DNA of 59,045 nucleotides. Source: JAAZNO01 sp012798275. Its GTDB lineage: Bacteria > Chloroflexota > Anaerolineae > B4-G1 > SLSP01. Both the position numbers and the translations under genes were made by a program. Below the pieces are notes generated by a model that saw only the letters and a program-made list of their open reading frames with translations, searched no databases and was not told where the DNA came from. The stretch spans positions 1 to 59,045 of the forward strand of contig DAOPQD010000010.1 in NCBI GenBank assembly GCA_035347995.1, written 5' to 3'. How positions within the stretch are numbered: the first letter of the stretch is position 1; every line of letters begins with the position of its first letter. Shown piece after piece: positions 40,304 to 49,050 of the stretch.

Positions 40304-41338
40304 TCACGCTCCGGCGTCAGGTGCAGCCTCACAGGCAAAATCGAGCACTGCCGCGCCCTCGAAACGCCCGTGACGCAGGTCGTCGAGGGCGATGTTGGCT
40401 GCAGCGAGGGGGTAACGCCGCACGGTCGTGCGCACCGGCACGCGCGGGGCGAGCGCCAGAAATTCCTCGCCATCCTGCCGGGTGAGATTCGCCACCGAGC
40501 GGATGTGGCGCTCTTCCCACAACAGGCGATAGGGGAACGCCGGGACATCGCTCATGTGGATGCCCGCGCAGACGACCACGCCGCCTTTGGTCACCGCTTG
40601 CAGCGCTAACGGCACGAGCGCTCCCACCGGCGCGAAAAGGATCGCCGCGTCGAGCGGCTCCGGCGGCAGCGCATCCGAATCGCCAGCCCAAACCGCGCCC
40701 AGCTGCCGGGCAAAGGCCTGGGTCGCGCGATCGCCGGGACGGGTGAAGGCGTAAATCTCACGTCCCTGGTAGACCGCCAATTGCGCCAGAATGTGCGCGG
40801 CGGCGCCGAATCCATACAGGCCGATGCGCCGCGCGTTCTCCCCCGCCAGGCGATACGCCCGATAGCCGATCAAACCGGCGCAGAGCAACGGCGCCTGCTC
40901 AGCGGGATCGCCCTCGCCCAGGGGAAAAGTGTAGCGCGCATCCGCGACCGCGTATTCCGCATAGCCGCCGTCGAGGGTGTAGCCGGTGAAGCGCGCCGCC
41001 TCACAGAGGTTCTCCTGTCCCTGCAGGCAGAAACGACAGGTCCCGTCGGTGTACCCCAGCCAGGGGACACCCACCCGCGCGCCGGGCTCGAACTTCGTCA
41101 CGCCGGCGCCCGCGGCGACCACCTCCCCCACGATCTCGTGTCCCAGAATCAGCGGCAGTTTGGGATGCGGCAGATCGCCGTCGAACACGTGCAGGTCAGT
41201 GCGACAGACACCACAGGCGCGGACGCGTATCAAGACTTGCCCACTGGCAGGGCGGGGGACGGGAAGTCGCTCCAACGTCAGCGGAGCGCCCGGCGCGTGT
41301 AGCACCATCGCGTCCATGAGCACAGGAATAGCCGGCAT
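40304..41338 (-). CDS. Zinc-dependent alcohol dehydrogenase (MDR family)
   Basis: A 344-residue medium-chain dehydrogenase. Catalytic zinc ligands: Cys42 (ACGVCRTDLH), His67-Glu68 (GHEIVGE) and a Cys near 153. The structural-zinc loop has Cys101, Cys104 and Cys112, but Asp98 stands where the first Cys is usual. The NAD(P)-binding part has LYGFGAAAHILAQLA (GxGxxG variant GFGAAA). Substrate unknown. The ATG at 41338 has AAGGAGG 5 nt upstream, from repeat copy 5. It lies between the exporter genes and the decayed carotenoid genes. Confidence 0.92.
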   Translation of the reverse strand: MPAIPVLMDAMVLHAPGAPLTLERLPVPRPASGQVLIRVRACGVCRTDLHVFDGDLPHPKLPLILGHEIVGEVVAAGAGVTKFEPGARVGVPWLGYTDGTCRFCLQGQENLCEAARFTGYTLDGGYAEYAVADARYTFPLGEGDPAEQAPLLCAGLIGYRAYRLAGENARRIGLYGFGAAAHILAQLAVYQGREIYAFTRPGDRATQAFARQLGAVWAGDSDALPPEPLDAAILFAPVGALVPLALQAVTKGGVVVCAGIHMSDVPAFPYRLLWEERHIRSVANLTRQDGEEFLALAPRVPVRTTVRRYPLAAANIALDDLRHGRFEGAAVLDFACEAAPDAGA

Positions 41339-41344
41339 GGGTTC

Positions 41345-41561
41345 CTCCTTCGAAAATGGCCCCGAATGAACACGAATTTCACGAATCAGATGAGAAATTC
41401 CTGGCCCCCGGGGCTGCTACGTCCTCCAACACCGCGCTTCAGCGCGGTTGGCTCGTGTCAGGCTGGGGATTCCATCCCCAGCCGACCCGTGAGCCGTCGC
41501 CGTCGCTGCTCACGACTCACATTTTCATCATCGAGGGTGTGTCACAGGAACATGTCCACTC
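41345..41561 (+). repeat. Modular intergenic repeat, copy 5 (A+B+E modules)
   Basis: Starts CTCCTTCGAAAATGGCCCCG, carries the GAATTTC/GAAATTC pair, a GCGCTTCAGCGC hairpin, and a perfect GGCTGGGGAT-TCC-ATCCCCAGCC hairpin, then the CACAGGAACATGTCC end. The left end is the ribosome binding site of the dehydrogenase. The rest of this gap of 344 bp (41562-41682) shows nothing I recognise. Confidence 0.82.
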
Positions 41562-41682
41562 TCAGGAAGTATCATACTCATAACTGGAGATTTGACAAGG
41601 TGAACAAAATGTAGTAGCCGCAACAAAAACCGCATCCATTTCGTGCACCATCGCGCGGCGATGCGCAACCGCGCCTGGCGAT

Positions 41683-42942
41683 TTAGAAGCTGGCGTCAGC
41701 CGGCATTCCGGGCTTGAGGAGCAGATCCGGATTTTCGAGGTGAATCCGCACGGCGTAAAACGTATTGAGGCGTTCCTCGGCCGTCGCCACGTTGCGCGGC
41801 GTGAACTCCGGCTCGTCGCTGATGTGCATGACCTGTCCCTCGAAGCTGCGGTCGGGGAAAGCGTCCAGCGTCACCTGCACGCTCTGGCCCAGTTGCACCT
41901 CGCCGACGCGGTTTTCCGGGACATACACCTCGAGCGTCACCACGCTCAGATCCGCCACGGTGAGAATCGTTGCGGCGGGCGCGGCGAGCTCCCCCACCCG
42001 CAACACCTGATTCACCACCACCCCATTCAGGGGGCTGGTGAGCGTGCACTTTTCCACCTTGACCCGCAACACGTTCGCCTCCGCCTCGGCCTGCCGGACT
42101 TTGGCTTCGGCGACGGCGAGCTCCTCCGCGGTCGGACCGGCCAGCAGGTCTTCGAGCTGCGCCTGCGCCACCGCCACACCCGCTTCAGCGGCATGATATT
42201 TCCCCTCGGCCGCGCGGGCCTGCACTTCGTAGCCCAGCGGATTCCGGCGGAGAGCAAGCAGCTGGGCCAGAAACGTTTTCGCCGTCTGCTCATCTCCCTG
42301 AGCAGCGGCCAGGGCTTCCTGCGCCGCGCGCAGCTCCCATTCCATCGCGCGCTGACGGTCATAACGGTACTGCACGTTCCGCAGATCCGCATCGGCCTTC
42401 TGGACCCCCTGTTCCGCCAGCGCCACCTGTGTCCGGGCCGCGACAATCTGCGTTTCCAGCTCCTGCGGATGCTGCAGCTGGGCAAGCGCCTCATCCCAGG
42501 CGCGCCGCGCCCCCTCCTGCTGGGCTTCCGCCAGGGCGAGCGCCGCTTGCGCCGCCGCGATCTCCGCCGGATACGCCCCTGCTCTGAGCGCTCCCAGGTC
42601 CGCCCGCGCCACGGCGACGCCGGCCTCAGCAGGTTGCAGCTGCAATTTCCAGGGGGTCGCATCCAGGCGCACGAGAATCTCGCCCTTCGTCACGGATTGG
42701 CCGAGCTGCACGGGGATTTCCGCCACCCGTCCACCGAGCTCGCTGCTGATCCGCACTTCCATCGCCCGAATCGTCCCCGAAGCCACCAACGGCGTTTTCT
42801 CCGCATCGCCCAATCCCGCCGAACAGCCCACCAGCGTCCACACGCCGAGCAACACCACGGCCAGCCACGGCCTGAGGCCGGCCCGCCTGAAGCCGTCAGC
42901 AGGCTGCAGCGCTAAAGGCGCATCAGATAATCCCGCTCTCAT
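41683..42942 (-). CDS. HlyD/MFP-family periplasmic adaptor lipoprotein
   Basis: A 419-residue membrane fusion protein. The signal ends LVGCSAG (probable lipo-Cys near 23). A first barrel strand VRISSELGGRVAEIPVQLGQSVTKGEILVRLDA, a long Ala/Glu/Gln coiled-coil hairpin (about 75-290), a lipoyl return strand and a barrel domain with VYVPENRVGEVQLGQSVQVTLDAF give the usual order. It links an inner-membrane ABC transporter to the cell exterior. It is last in the exporter locus, after a repeat. GGGAG precedes the ATG at 42942. Confidence 0.88.
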   Translation of the reverse strand: MRAGLSDAPLALQPADGFRRAGLRPWLAVVLLGVWTLVGCSAGLGDAEKTPLVASGTIRAMEVRISSELGGRVAEIPVQLGQSVTKGEILVRLDATPWKLQLQPAEAGVAVARADLGALRAGAYPAEIAAAQAALALAEAQQEGARRAWDEALAQLQHPQELETQIVAARTQVALAEQGVQKADADLRNVQYRYDRQRAMEWELRAAQEALAAAQGDEQTAKTFLAQLLALRRNPLGYEVQARAAEGKYHAAEAGVAVAQAQLEDLLAGPTAEELAVAEAKVRQAEAEANVLRVKVEKCTLTSPLNGVVVNQVLRVGELAAPAATILTVADLSVVTLEVYVPENRVGEVQLGQSVQVTLDAFPDRSFEGQVMHISDEPEFTPRNVATAEERLNTFYAVRIHLENPDLLLKPGMPADASF

Positions 42943-42960
42943 CGCTCTGTTCTCCCTGTC

Positions 42961-43084
42961 CTTCTCGGAAAATAGAGAACAGTGAGCCGTAAGTCGAGAG
43001 CTGTCGCAGCCTTCGATCACGACTCACTGCTCACAACTCACATTTTCATCCGCGGTAGCGTGCCACAGGAACATGTCAACTCCC
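42961..43084 (+). repeat. Intergenic repeat, copy 6 (B+E modules)
   Basis: GGAAAATAGAGAACAGTGAGCCG at the left, 7-nt-periodic TCAC/GTGA middle, and the E end ATTTTCATC...GTGCCACAGGAACATGTCAACTCC. It is the leader of the downstream HlyD gene. Confidence 0.7.
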
Positions 43085-43098
43085 AGGCTCTCCCGCAC

Positions 43099-44541
43099 TC
43101 ATTGGAAGACCACATCGGCAGGCATCCCCGGCTTGAGCCGGCCGTCGAGGTTGGGCACCCGAAGGGTGACCGCGAAGACGAGGTTTGCCCGCTCCTCTTT
43201 GGTCGCCACATTGCGCGGCGTGAACTCTGCCGTCTCGGAGATGTGCACCACGCGCCCCTCAAAGGTCTCGCCGGGGAAACTATCCACCGTAATCTGCGCG
43301 GGCTGATCGAGGTAGACCTCTCCTAACCGCGTCTGCGGGATGTAGACGACGAGCTGCAGGCGATTCAGATCCGCCAGCGTCAGCAACGTCGCCCCGGCGA
43401 CCGCCACCTCACCGCGATTGACGGGGACGGCCACCACTGTGCCCGTGAAGGGCGCCCGCAGCGTCAACATCTCACGCTGCTGTTGGAGAGCCTCCAGCCC
43501 CGCCTGTGCCTGCACCTGGCGCGCTTCCAACGCCGCCAGGTCTGCCGGCTGCAGCCCCGCTTTCAGACCGTCCACCTGCGCCTGCGCCATGGCCACCTGC
43601 GCCTCGAGCTGTTCCTGCGTGCTCACCGCCGTATTGACGGCAGAGATGAGCGCCTGCGGGTTGGCGCGCTGCGCGTAGAGATCCGCCAGTTCGGCCTCCA
43701 GCCCCTCGCGGCTGATGCTCGCGGCGTTAAGGCCAATCCACGCCTGCCAGGCATAGTGCGGCGCGAGGAGCACCGCGTCCGGCACGGTGATGTTCATCCA
43801 CTTGTAAAGTTGCGGCTGCCCATTCTCCACCACCAGTTCCCAATCGCCCCAGGTATAATCGCCATCGGGAATGACCCCCGGCGGCACGGCAGGGTCCGTG
43901 GGCAACAATTCCACCAATGCCGGCGGCAGTTGGTCGAGCACGTCCTGCCAGTTGACGGCGAAACGATAGCGGCCCCCCTCACCCCACTCCGCGACTACCG
44001 CCGCGGCCGCCGGCAACATGCTTTCGGCGTAATCCTTCAACGCCGCCGCCTGCGCTTCCCGGTGTCGCGCCGCCTCGATCTGCTCACGAAGCACCGCAAT
44101 CTGCAAATCCAGGTCTTGCGGCGACGCCAGCAACATCTGTGTGTCGCTCACGGCTTGCCGGGCAATGAGCAGGCCACTTTCCGCTTGCGCCAGCTGCGCC
44201 TCAGCGACGGCAAGTTCTGTCGGACGCGCCCCCGCCCGCGCCTGCGCCACGCCCGCCTCCGCCACGGCGACCATCGCGGCCATGGATTCGATCTCCGCGT
44301 CAATGATCGCGGTATCGAAGCGCAACAGCACATCGCCCTGCTGCACGGTATCGGCCTCTTTGACCGCGAGCTCCGCCACCAGGCCGCCGAATTCGCTGGC
44401 GATCAGCACTTCTTCGGCCTGAATGATGCCCGACGCCTCCAGGGGCTGCTCCGTCGCAGCCCCCTGGATGATCCCCTGGCAGCCCCCCCATAGCAGAGAC
44501 GCCGCCAGGAGAAAACTCAAAACATGCCCCGGCTTCCTCAT
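43099..44541 (-). CDS. HlyD/MFP-family adaptor lipoprotein with inserted domain
   Basis: About 480 residues. Lipoprotein signal (LLAASLLWGGC). Barrel and lipoyl strands resemble the next gene (VLIASEFGGLVAELAVKEADTVQQGDVLLRFD). The coiled coil is interrupted by a globular insert at about 185-275 with GEGGRYRFAVNWQDVLDQL and DGDYTWGDWELVV, rich in aromatics and unlike a standard hairpin. ATG 44541 has GAGGAG 7 nt upstream. Two adaptors for one exporter is unusual; they may form a mixed complex. Confidence 0.87.
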   Translation of the reverse strand: MRKPGHVLSFLLAASLLWGGCQGIIQGAATEQPLEASGIIQAEEVLIASEFGGLVAELAVKEADTVQQGDVLLRFDTAIIDAEIESMAAMVAVAEAGVAQARAGARPTELAVAEAQLAQAESGLLIARQAVSDTQMLLASPQDLDLQIAVLREQIEAARHREAQAAALKDYAESMLPAAAAVVAEWGEGGRYRFAVNWQDVLDQLPPALVELLPTDPAVPPGVIPDGDYTWGDWELVVENGQPQLYKWMNITVPDAVLLAPHYAWQAWIGLNAASISREGLEAELADLYAQRANPQALISAVNTAVSTQEQLEAQVAMAQAQVDGLKAGLQPADLAALEARQVQAQAGLEALQQQREMLTLRAPFTGTVVAVPVNRGEVAVAGATLLTLADLNRLQLVVYIPQTRLGEVYLDQPAQITVDSFPGETFEGRVVHISETAEFTPRNVATKEERANLVFAVTLRVPNLDGRLKPGMPADVVFQ

Positions 44542-44548
44542 CTCTTGT

Positions 44549-44661
44549 CTCCTCATGAAAATAGAGCGCCGTGAGAAGAGAGTCGTCGCAGCCTTCGATC
44601 ACGACTCACAGCTGACAACTCACGCTCTCACGTGCCCACGTGTCCACGCGCCCACGTTCAT
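44549..44661 (+). repeat. B-type repeat (copy 7) with ACGTGCCC octamer array
   Basis: GAAAATAGAGCGCCGTGAGAAGAGAGTCGTCG, then 44622-44661 in 8-nt units: ACGCTCTC, ACGTGCCC, ACGTGTCC, ACGCGCCC, ACGTTCAT. The array runs into the stop codon of the ATPase gene (44658-44660). Confidence 0.68.
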
Positions 44662-45644
44662 TCATCGCGCGACTTGACAGAAGAAATGAACACATCTTCC
44701 AGCGTCGGCGCGATCCATTCGACCGCCGTGACCGCGACGTCCTGAGCGCTCAAGTATTCCCACACCCGCGGCTTCCCGGCACTAGCATCGGGCACCACCA
44801 CGTGCAGCTGCGCGCCGTAGAGCGCCACATCCAGCAACGGCAGCTCGCCGCGCTTCTTCGCCGCATCCAGCGCCTGCAGCGCCCGATCCGGCGTCGGCGT
44901 GTTCACCTCCAGGATTTGGCCGCGCATCGCCGTGGCCTTGAGCCGCTCCGGGGAATCCAGGGCAAGGAGGTGCCCCTCGCTGATGAATGCCACGCGCTGA
45001 CACAGCTCCGCCTCGTCCATGTAATGCGTGGTCACCAGCACGGTGACCCCCTTTTTCGCCATAGCATAGATCAGTCCCCAGAACTCGCGGCGACTGATGG
45101 GATCCACGCCCGCCGTCGGCTCATCCAGGAACACCACCCGGGGGTTGTGGACGATGGCACAGCCCAATGCCAGACGCTGCTTCCAACCGCCGGAAAGGTG
45201 CGCCGTGAGCTCGTTTTCACGCCCCTCCAGGCCCGCCATGGCGATGATCTCCGCCTGACGCTGTCGCAGCACGTCCCGCGGCAGGCCATACGCCAGCCCA
45301 TAGAAACGAATATTTTCCGCAGCGGTCAGATCTTCGTAAAGGGTGAAGAGCTGCGACATGTAGCCCACGTGCTGCTGCATGATTTTCGACTGTGTGGCCG
45401 GATCGTAGCCCAGCACCCAGATCCGCCCCGAGGTAGGCCGCATCAGCCCCAGCATCATGCGGATCGTCGTCGTCTTCCCCGCGCCGTTGGGACCCAACCA
45501 GCCGTAAACCTCGCCCGCGTTGACGTGAAAACTGACGTCATCCACGGCGACGAAATCGCCAAAGCGCTTGGTCAGATGCTCGATGACGATAGGATGCTCT
45601 GTCGGCTCCGGCTCGCTGGAAAGACGTTGCCAGGGGAGTCTCAT
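44658..45644 (-). CDS. ABC transporter ATP-binding protein
   Basis: A 328-residue ATPase of the drug/ABC-2 export class. Walker A GPNGAGKTT, Q-loop YMSQLFTLYEDLTAAEN, signature LSGGWKQR, Walker B VVFLDEPTAGVD and switch His (VTTHYMDEAE) are all intact. The overlap with the next ATPase is 4 nt (ATGA). In E. coli YbhF the two ATPases are one protein; here they are separate genes. Partners: permeases 46653-48971 and the HlyD proteins. Confidence 0.93.
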   Translation of the reverse strand: MRLPWQRLSSEPEPTEHPIVIEHLTKRFGDFVAVDDVSFHVNAGEVYGWLGPNGAGKTTTIRMMLGLMRPTSGRIWVLGYDPATQSKIMQQHVGYMSQLFTLYEDLTAAENIRFYGLAYGLPRDVLRQRQAEIIAMAGLEGRENELTAHLSGGWKQRLALGCAIVHNPRVVFLDEPTAGVDPISRREFWGLIYAMAKKGVTVLVTTHYMDEAELCQRVAFISEGHLLALDSPERLKATAMRGQILEVNTPTPDRALQALDAAKKRGELPLLDVALYGAQLHVVVPDASAGKPRVWEYLSAQDVAVTAVEWIAPTLEDVFISSVKSRDE

Positions 45645-46603
45645 GCAGCGCCCTCCCCGTTTGCCTCGCGGCGACGACGGATCAACGAGATAAAGGCCTC
45701 TTCCATGCGCGGCTCGATCTCCCGAAAGCCGTCATAGCGGATGCCCTCCGCGCGCAACGCCGCCTCGATCTGCGGCTGACGCCGGGCGACGTCGTCCACA
45801 AAGACGTGCAAGTTGGCGCCATAGGTCTGCACTTCCAGCACCCCTTCCATGCCGGTGACCAGGCGTTGCGCGGGCGGAAAGGGCTGCGGCGCGAATTGCA
45901 ATAGCCGTCCGGGCACCATTTGCTTGATGGCAGCGGGCGTGTTGCGGGCGATGATCTGCCCCTGATACAGCAGTCCCACCCAATCGCAGCGCTCGGCTTC
46001 ATCCATGTAGGGCGTGCAGACAAAGATGGTCAGCCCTTGCTCCGCGCGCAAGCGTCCCAGGAGATTCCAGAACTCGCGGCGGCTGACGGGATCCACGCCG
46101 AGCGTCGGCTCGTCGAGCAGGACAACCTGCGGCTCATGGACGAGGCTGCACGCGAGTGCCAGCTTCTTCTTCATGCCGCCGGAAAGGCGCCCGCCCAGGC
46201 GGTCCGTAAATTTCGTCAGCCCGGCAAATTCCAGGAGCGCCGGGATGCGCCGCTTTTGCTCCGCAAGGCTCATGCCGTGGACATCGGCGAAAAAGCGCAT
46301 GTTCTCCATCACGGTGAGGTCGGCGGGCAAGGCGAACTGCTGCGCGATGTACCCGATCCGTTCGCGGATGGCGTAAGGGTCACGCATGGAATCGTATCCC
46401 AGGATGGCGCTTTCGCCCGCCGTGCGGCGCAGCAACCCCAGGATGACGCGCGTCGTCGTCGTCTTCCCGGCGCCATCGGGCCCGATGAGACCGAACGTCT
46501 CGCCGCGCCGCACTTCCAGGGTGACGCCGTCCACGGCTTTCACCGTCCCCCGTCGCGTGTGGAAGGTTTTGACCAGATTTTGAGCAGTGATTGTGACGTC
46601 CAT
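45641..46603 (-). CDS. ABC transporter ATP-binding protein (second half of the pair)
   Basis: About 320 residues from ATG 46603. Walker A GPDGAGKTT, Q-loop YIAQQFALPADLTVMEN, signature LSGGMKKK, Walker B VVLLDEPTLGVD, and Pro in place of the switch His (VCTPYMDEAE). That change suggests a catalytically weak site, as often seen when two ATPases pair. It is followed with 4-nt overlap by the other ATPase. Confidence 0.92.
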   Translation of the reverse strand: MDVTITAQNLVKTFHTRRGTVKAVDGVTLEVRRGETFGLIGPDGAGKTTTTRVILGLLRRTAGESAILGYDSMRDPYAIRERIGYIAQQFALPADLTVMENMRFFADVHGMSLAEQKRRIPALLEFAGLTKFTDRLGGRLSGGMKKKLALACSLVHEPQVVLLDEPTLGVDPVSRREFWNLLGRLRAEQGLTIFVCTPYMDEAERCDWVGLLYQGQIIARNTPAAIKQMVPGRLLQFAPQPFPPAQRLVTGMEGVLEVQTYGANLHVFVDDVARRQPQIEAALRAEGIRYDGFREIEPRMEEAFISLIRRRREANGEGAA

Positions 46604-46613
46604 AAGAGCAATT

Positions 46614-46653
46614 AAGCGAAAAGGCGAGTAAGCGAAGGGCGAAGGGGCGACGT
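46614..46653 (-). repeat. Octamer array (AGGCGAGT-like)
   Basis: AAGCGAAA, AGGCGAGT, AAGCGAAG, GGCGAAGG, GGCGACGT: five 8-nt units filling the gap between ATPase and permease genes up to the stop codon at 46653. Confidence 0.6.
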
Positions 46654-47783
46654 CAGTCCAGCCGCTTCTTGAACATGCGCCCGGCCACGATGATGACGAC
46701 CAGGGCATAGAGGGTGAGCACGACGACGTCCTCCCACAAAAACGACATCCCCACTCCCTTGGTAATGATGCCCCGCGTGATGCGGATAAAATAGGTCGCG
46801 GGAATCAGGTCGCCCACGTACTGCACCAGTTTCGGCATGGTCAGGCGCGTGTAGACCACCCCGCTCAGCAACATCGTGATGAGCATCAAGAGGGTCGAAA
46901 ACTGCTGGGCCTGTCGCTGATTTCTGGCAATGGTGGACAGCAACAGCCCCAATCCCTGCCCGGAGATGATGAAGATCAACGAGAGCCAGGCAAAAAGCCC
47001 CATCGAGCCGCGAAAGGGCATCTTGAACCAGAACATGCCCATCGCCAGGATCACCACCATGCTCACCGCCGTCGTCAACACGCCGGGGACCAGCTTGCCG
47101 ATGATGATCTCTAACGGACGGGCGGGGGTCGCCAGCAGCTGTTCGAGCGTTCCCAATTCACGCTCGCGCACGACCGTCATCGCGGCGGTCATGACCGCCT
47201 GAATCTCCAACACCAGCACCACGACGCCCGGCACAAGGAAAATGACGGTGTCCATGTTCGGATTGTACAGGATGCGCGTCGCGGTGGAGATGGGCAGCGT
47301 CCCCAGGCCCTCCATGCCTTGTCGCGCCGCCCGCTCCAACAGCAGCTCCATCCCATGCGCCTGGGCGATGGCATTCGCGGCGGCATAGCCCGATTGCACC
47401 AGAAAGGGATCGTTCCCATCAATGATGACGAGCGCCTGGGCGGCGCCGCGTTCCACCTCCGCCGCAAAGTTCGGCGGGATCACGATGCCGGCCTGCGCGA
47501 TCCCGTCATCAATGGCGCGGATCACCTCGGCCTCACTCTCCACATAGCCGTGCACGTCGAAAAATCCCGAAATGGTGAGCGCGTTGATGAAGGCGCGGCT
47601 CCGCGAGTCCTTGCTCATGTCGGCAACCATAGTGGGAATGTGCTCCACGGTCATCCCGCCGATGGAGGCGATGATGAGCAGCTCCAGCACGGCAATCAGC
47701 AAGATCAGGATCAGCGTCGGCCAATCCCGCAGCATCTGGATGATTTCCTTGCGCATGATGGCGGCGATGCGTTTGAGTGACAT
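46653..47783 (-). CDS. ABC-2 type exporter permease
   Basis: A 376-residue ABC-2 membrane protein with one N-terminal helix, a large extracellular domain (about 45-175), and five C-terminal helices. YbhS/YbhR-like. It is 69 residues short of nothing: length is typical. The REREL...TPxRPLEIIIGK motif near 215-235 is the ABC-2 signature. Partner of the permease upstream. Confidence 0.92.
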   Translation of the reverse strand: MSLKRIAAIMRKEIIQMLRDWPTLILILLIAVLELLIIASIGGMTVEHIPTMVADMSKDSRSRAFINALTISGFFDVHGYVESEAEVIRAIDDGIAQAGIVIPPNFAAEVERGAAQALVIIDGNDPFLVQSGYAAANAIAQAHGMELLLERAARQGMEGLGTLPISTATRILYNPNMDTVIFLVPGVVVLVLEIQAVMTAAMTVVRERELGTLEQLLATPARPLEIIIGKLVPGVLTTAVSMVVILAMGMFWFKMPFRGSMGLFAWLSLIFIISGQGLGLLLSTIARNQRQAQQFSTLLMLITMLLSGVVYTRLTMPKLVQYVGDLIPATYFIRITRGIITKGVGMSFLWEDVVVLTLYALVVIIVAGRMFKKRLD

Positions 47784-47791
47784 AGGTCTTC

Positions 47792-47831
47792 AGCGATAAA
47801 GCGATAAGGCGAAAAAGTAAATCAGCGAGAG
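47792..47831 (-). repeat. Octamer array (AGCGATAA-like)
   Basis: AGCGATAA twice, GGCGAAAA, AGTAAATC, AGCGAGAG: the spacer between the two permease genes. Confidence 0.58.
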
Positions 47832-47846
47832 ATGGGCCAGAAGGCA

Positions 47847-48971
47847 TCACAGCCGCTGCCGGAAGAGCCGCGCTGCCAGCACCATTATGCCGATGCTGTA
47901 GAGCGCCAACGCCACCACCGAGCGCCACAGGGAATCGAGACCCACCCCCTTGGTGATAATGCCCCGCGCGATGGGGATGAAATAGGTCATGGGGAACAGG
48001 TTACCGGCCCACCGTAACAGCAACGGCATACTGTAGCGGGGAAACAGAAACCCTCCCAATACCGTGCCGATCATCACCACGACGGCAATGAACTGCTGCG
48101 CTTGCTTGAGGTTCTTGGAAATGGTCGAAATGAACAATCCCAACCCCAGCCCCGAAAACACATAGAGCAACGAGAGCCCATAGAACAGGGCGAAACTGCC
48201 CCGGAATGGCACTTTGAAAATGAAGACCCCCGCCGCGATGACGGTGAGCATGTTGAGCATGGCAATCACCAGATTCGGCGCCATCTTGCCGAGCATCAAT
48301 TCCAGCGGTCGGATCGGCGTCACCAGCAATTGCTCCATCGTGCCGGCCTCGCGCTCACGGACGACGGCCAGCGCCGTTAGGGTGACCGCCGAGGTCTGCA
48401 ATAACAGCGCCGTCATGCTCGGGACCACAAACCACAGCTGCGCCTGATCGGGATTGTAGAGGATGCGCGTGCGGGTATCCAACGGCAACGCTCCAGAAAC
48501 AGGTAAGCCGGAGCGCGCCACACGCTCCATCAACACCTCCGAGGCGTGCGCCTGCGCGATCACCGAGGCGACATTGAAGGCCGCCATCGTCATGAAAAGG
48601 TCCGAGCCGTCAATCAACATCAGCGTCTGCGCCTGACCGCGTTCCACCAGTGCCGCAAAGTCCGTCGGGATGATCAGGGCGACCGACGCTGCCCCCGCAT
48701 CAATGGCCCGGGTGGCCTCGGCCTCGCCGGGCACGTACATTGTCACGTCGAAATAGCCGGAGTTCTGCATCGCGGCGATGAACGCCCGGCTCGCGGAGTC
48801 GTGGCTTTGATCGGCCACCACCATGGGGATGTGCGTGATGTTCACGTCAATGGCGAAGCCAAAGAGAAAGAGCTGCACCAACGGCAGCGTAAGCAACAAC
48901 GCCAGCGAGCTGCGGTCCCGTAGCGTGTGGATGAATTCCTTCTGTGTGATCGCCCAGATTCGTTTCCACAT
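47847..48971 (-). CDS. ABC-2 type exporter permease, paralogue
   Basis: A 374-residue relative of the gene downstream with the same topology. The REREAGTMEQLLVTPIRPLELMLGK motif is near 215-240. First gene after the TetR gene, so the order tetR, permease, permease, ATPase, ATPase, HlyD, HlyD mirrors an inside-out ybhGFSR cluster. Substrate unknown; hydrophobic drugs or lipids are typical. Confidence 0.92.
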   Translation of the reverse strand: MWKRIWAITQKEFIHTLRDRSSLALLLTLPLVQLFLFGFAIDVNITHIPMVVADQSHDSASRAFIAAMQNSGYFDVTMYVPGEAEATRAIDAGAASVALIIPTDFAALVERGQAQTLMLIDGSDLFMTMAAFNVASVIAQAHASEVLMERVARSGLPVSGALPLDTRTRILYNPDQAQLWFVVPSMTALLLQTSAVTLTALAVVREREAGTMEQLLVTPIRPLELMLGKMAPNLVIAMLNMLTVIAAGVFIFKVPFRGSFALFYGLSLLYVFSGLGLGLFISTISKNLKQAQQFIAVVVMIGTVLGGFLFPRYSMPLLLRWAGNLFPMTYFIPIARGIITKGVGLDSLWRSVVALALYSIGIMVLAARLFRQRL

Positions 48972-48978
48972 AGTCAGT

Positions 48979-49032
48979 CAAATGGGTAATGGGTGGATGG
49001 GTAATGGATAATGGGTAATAGGTAACGGGTGA
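48979..49032 (-). repeat. Heptamer array (AATGGGT-like)
   Basis: AATGGGT repeated about eight times with drift (GGATGGG, TAATGGA, TAATAGG) in the gap between TetR and permease genes. It resembles the heptamer repeats (STRR) of heterocystous cyanobacteria. Confidence 0.7.
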
Positions 49033-49050
49033 CCAGCATCCAGTCTCGAC

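Noticed and set aside
48979..49032. CRISPR array
   Set aside because: The unit is only 7 nt, without spacers of even length; no cas gene is present.
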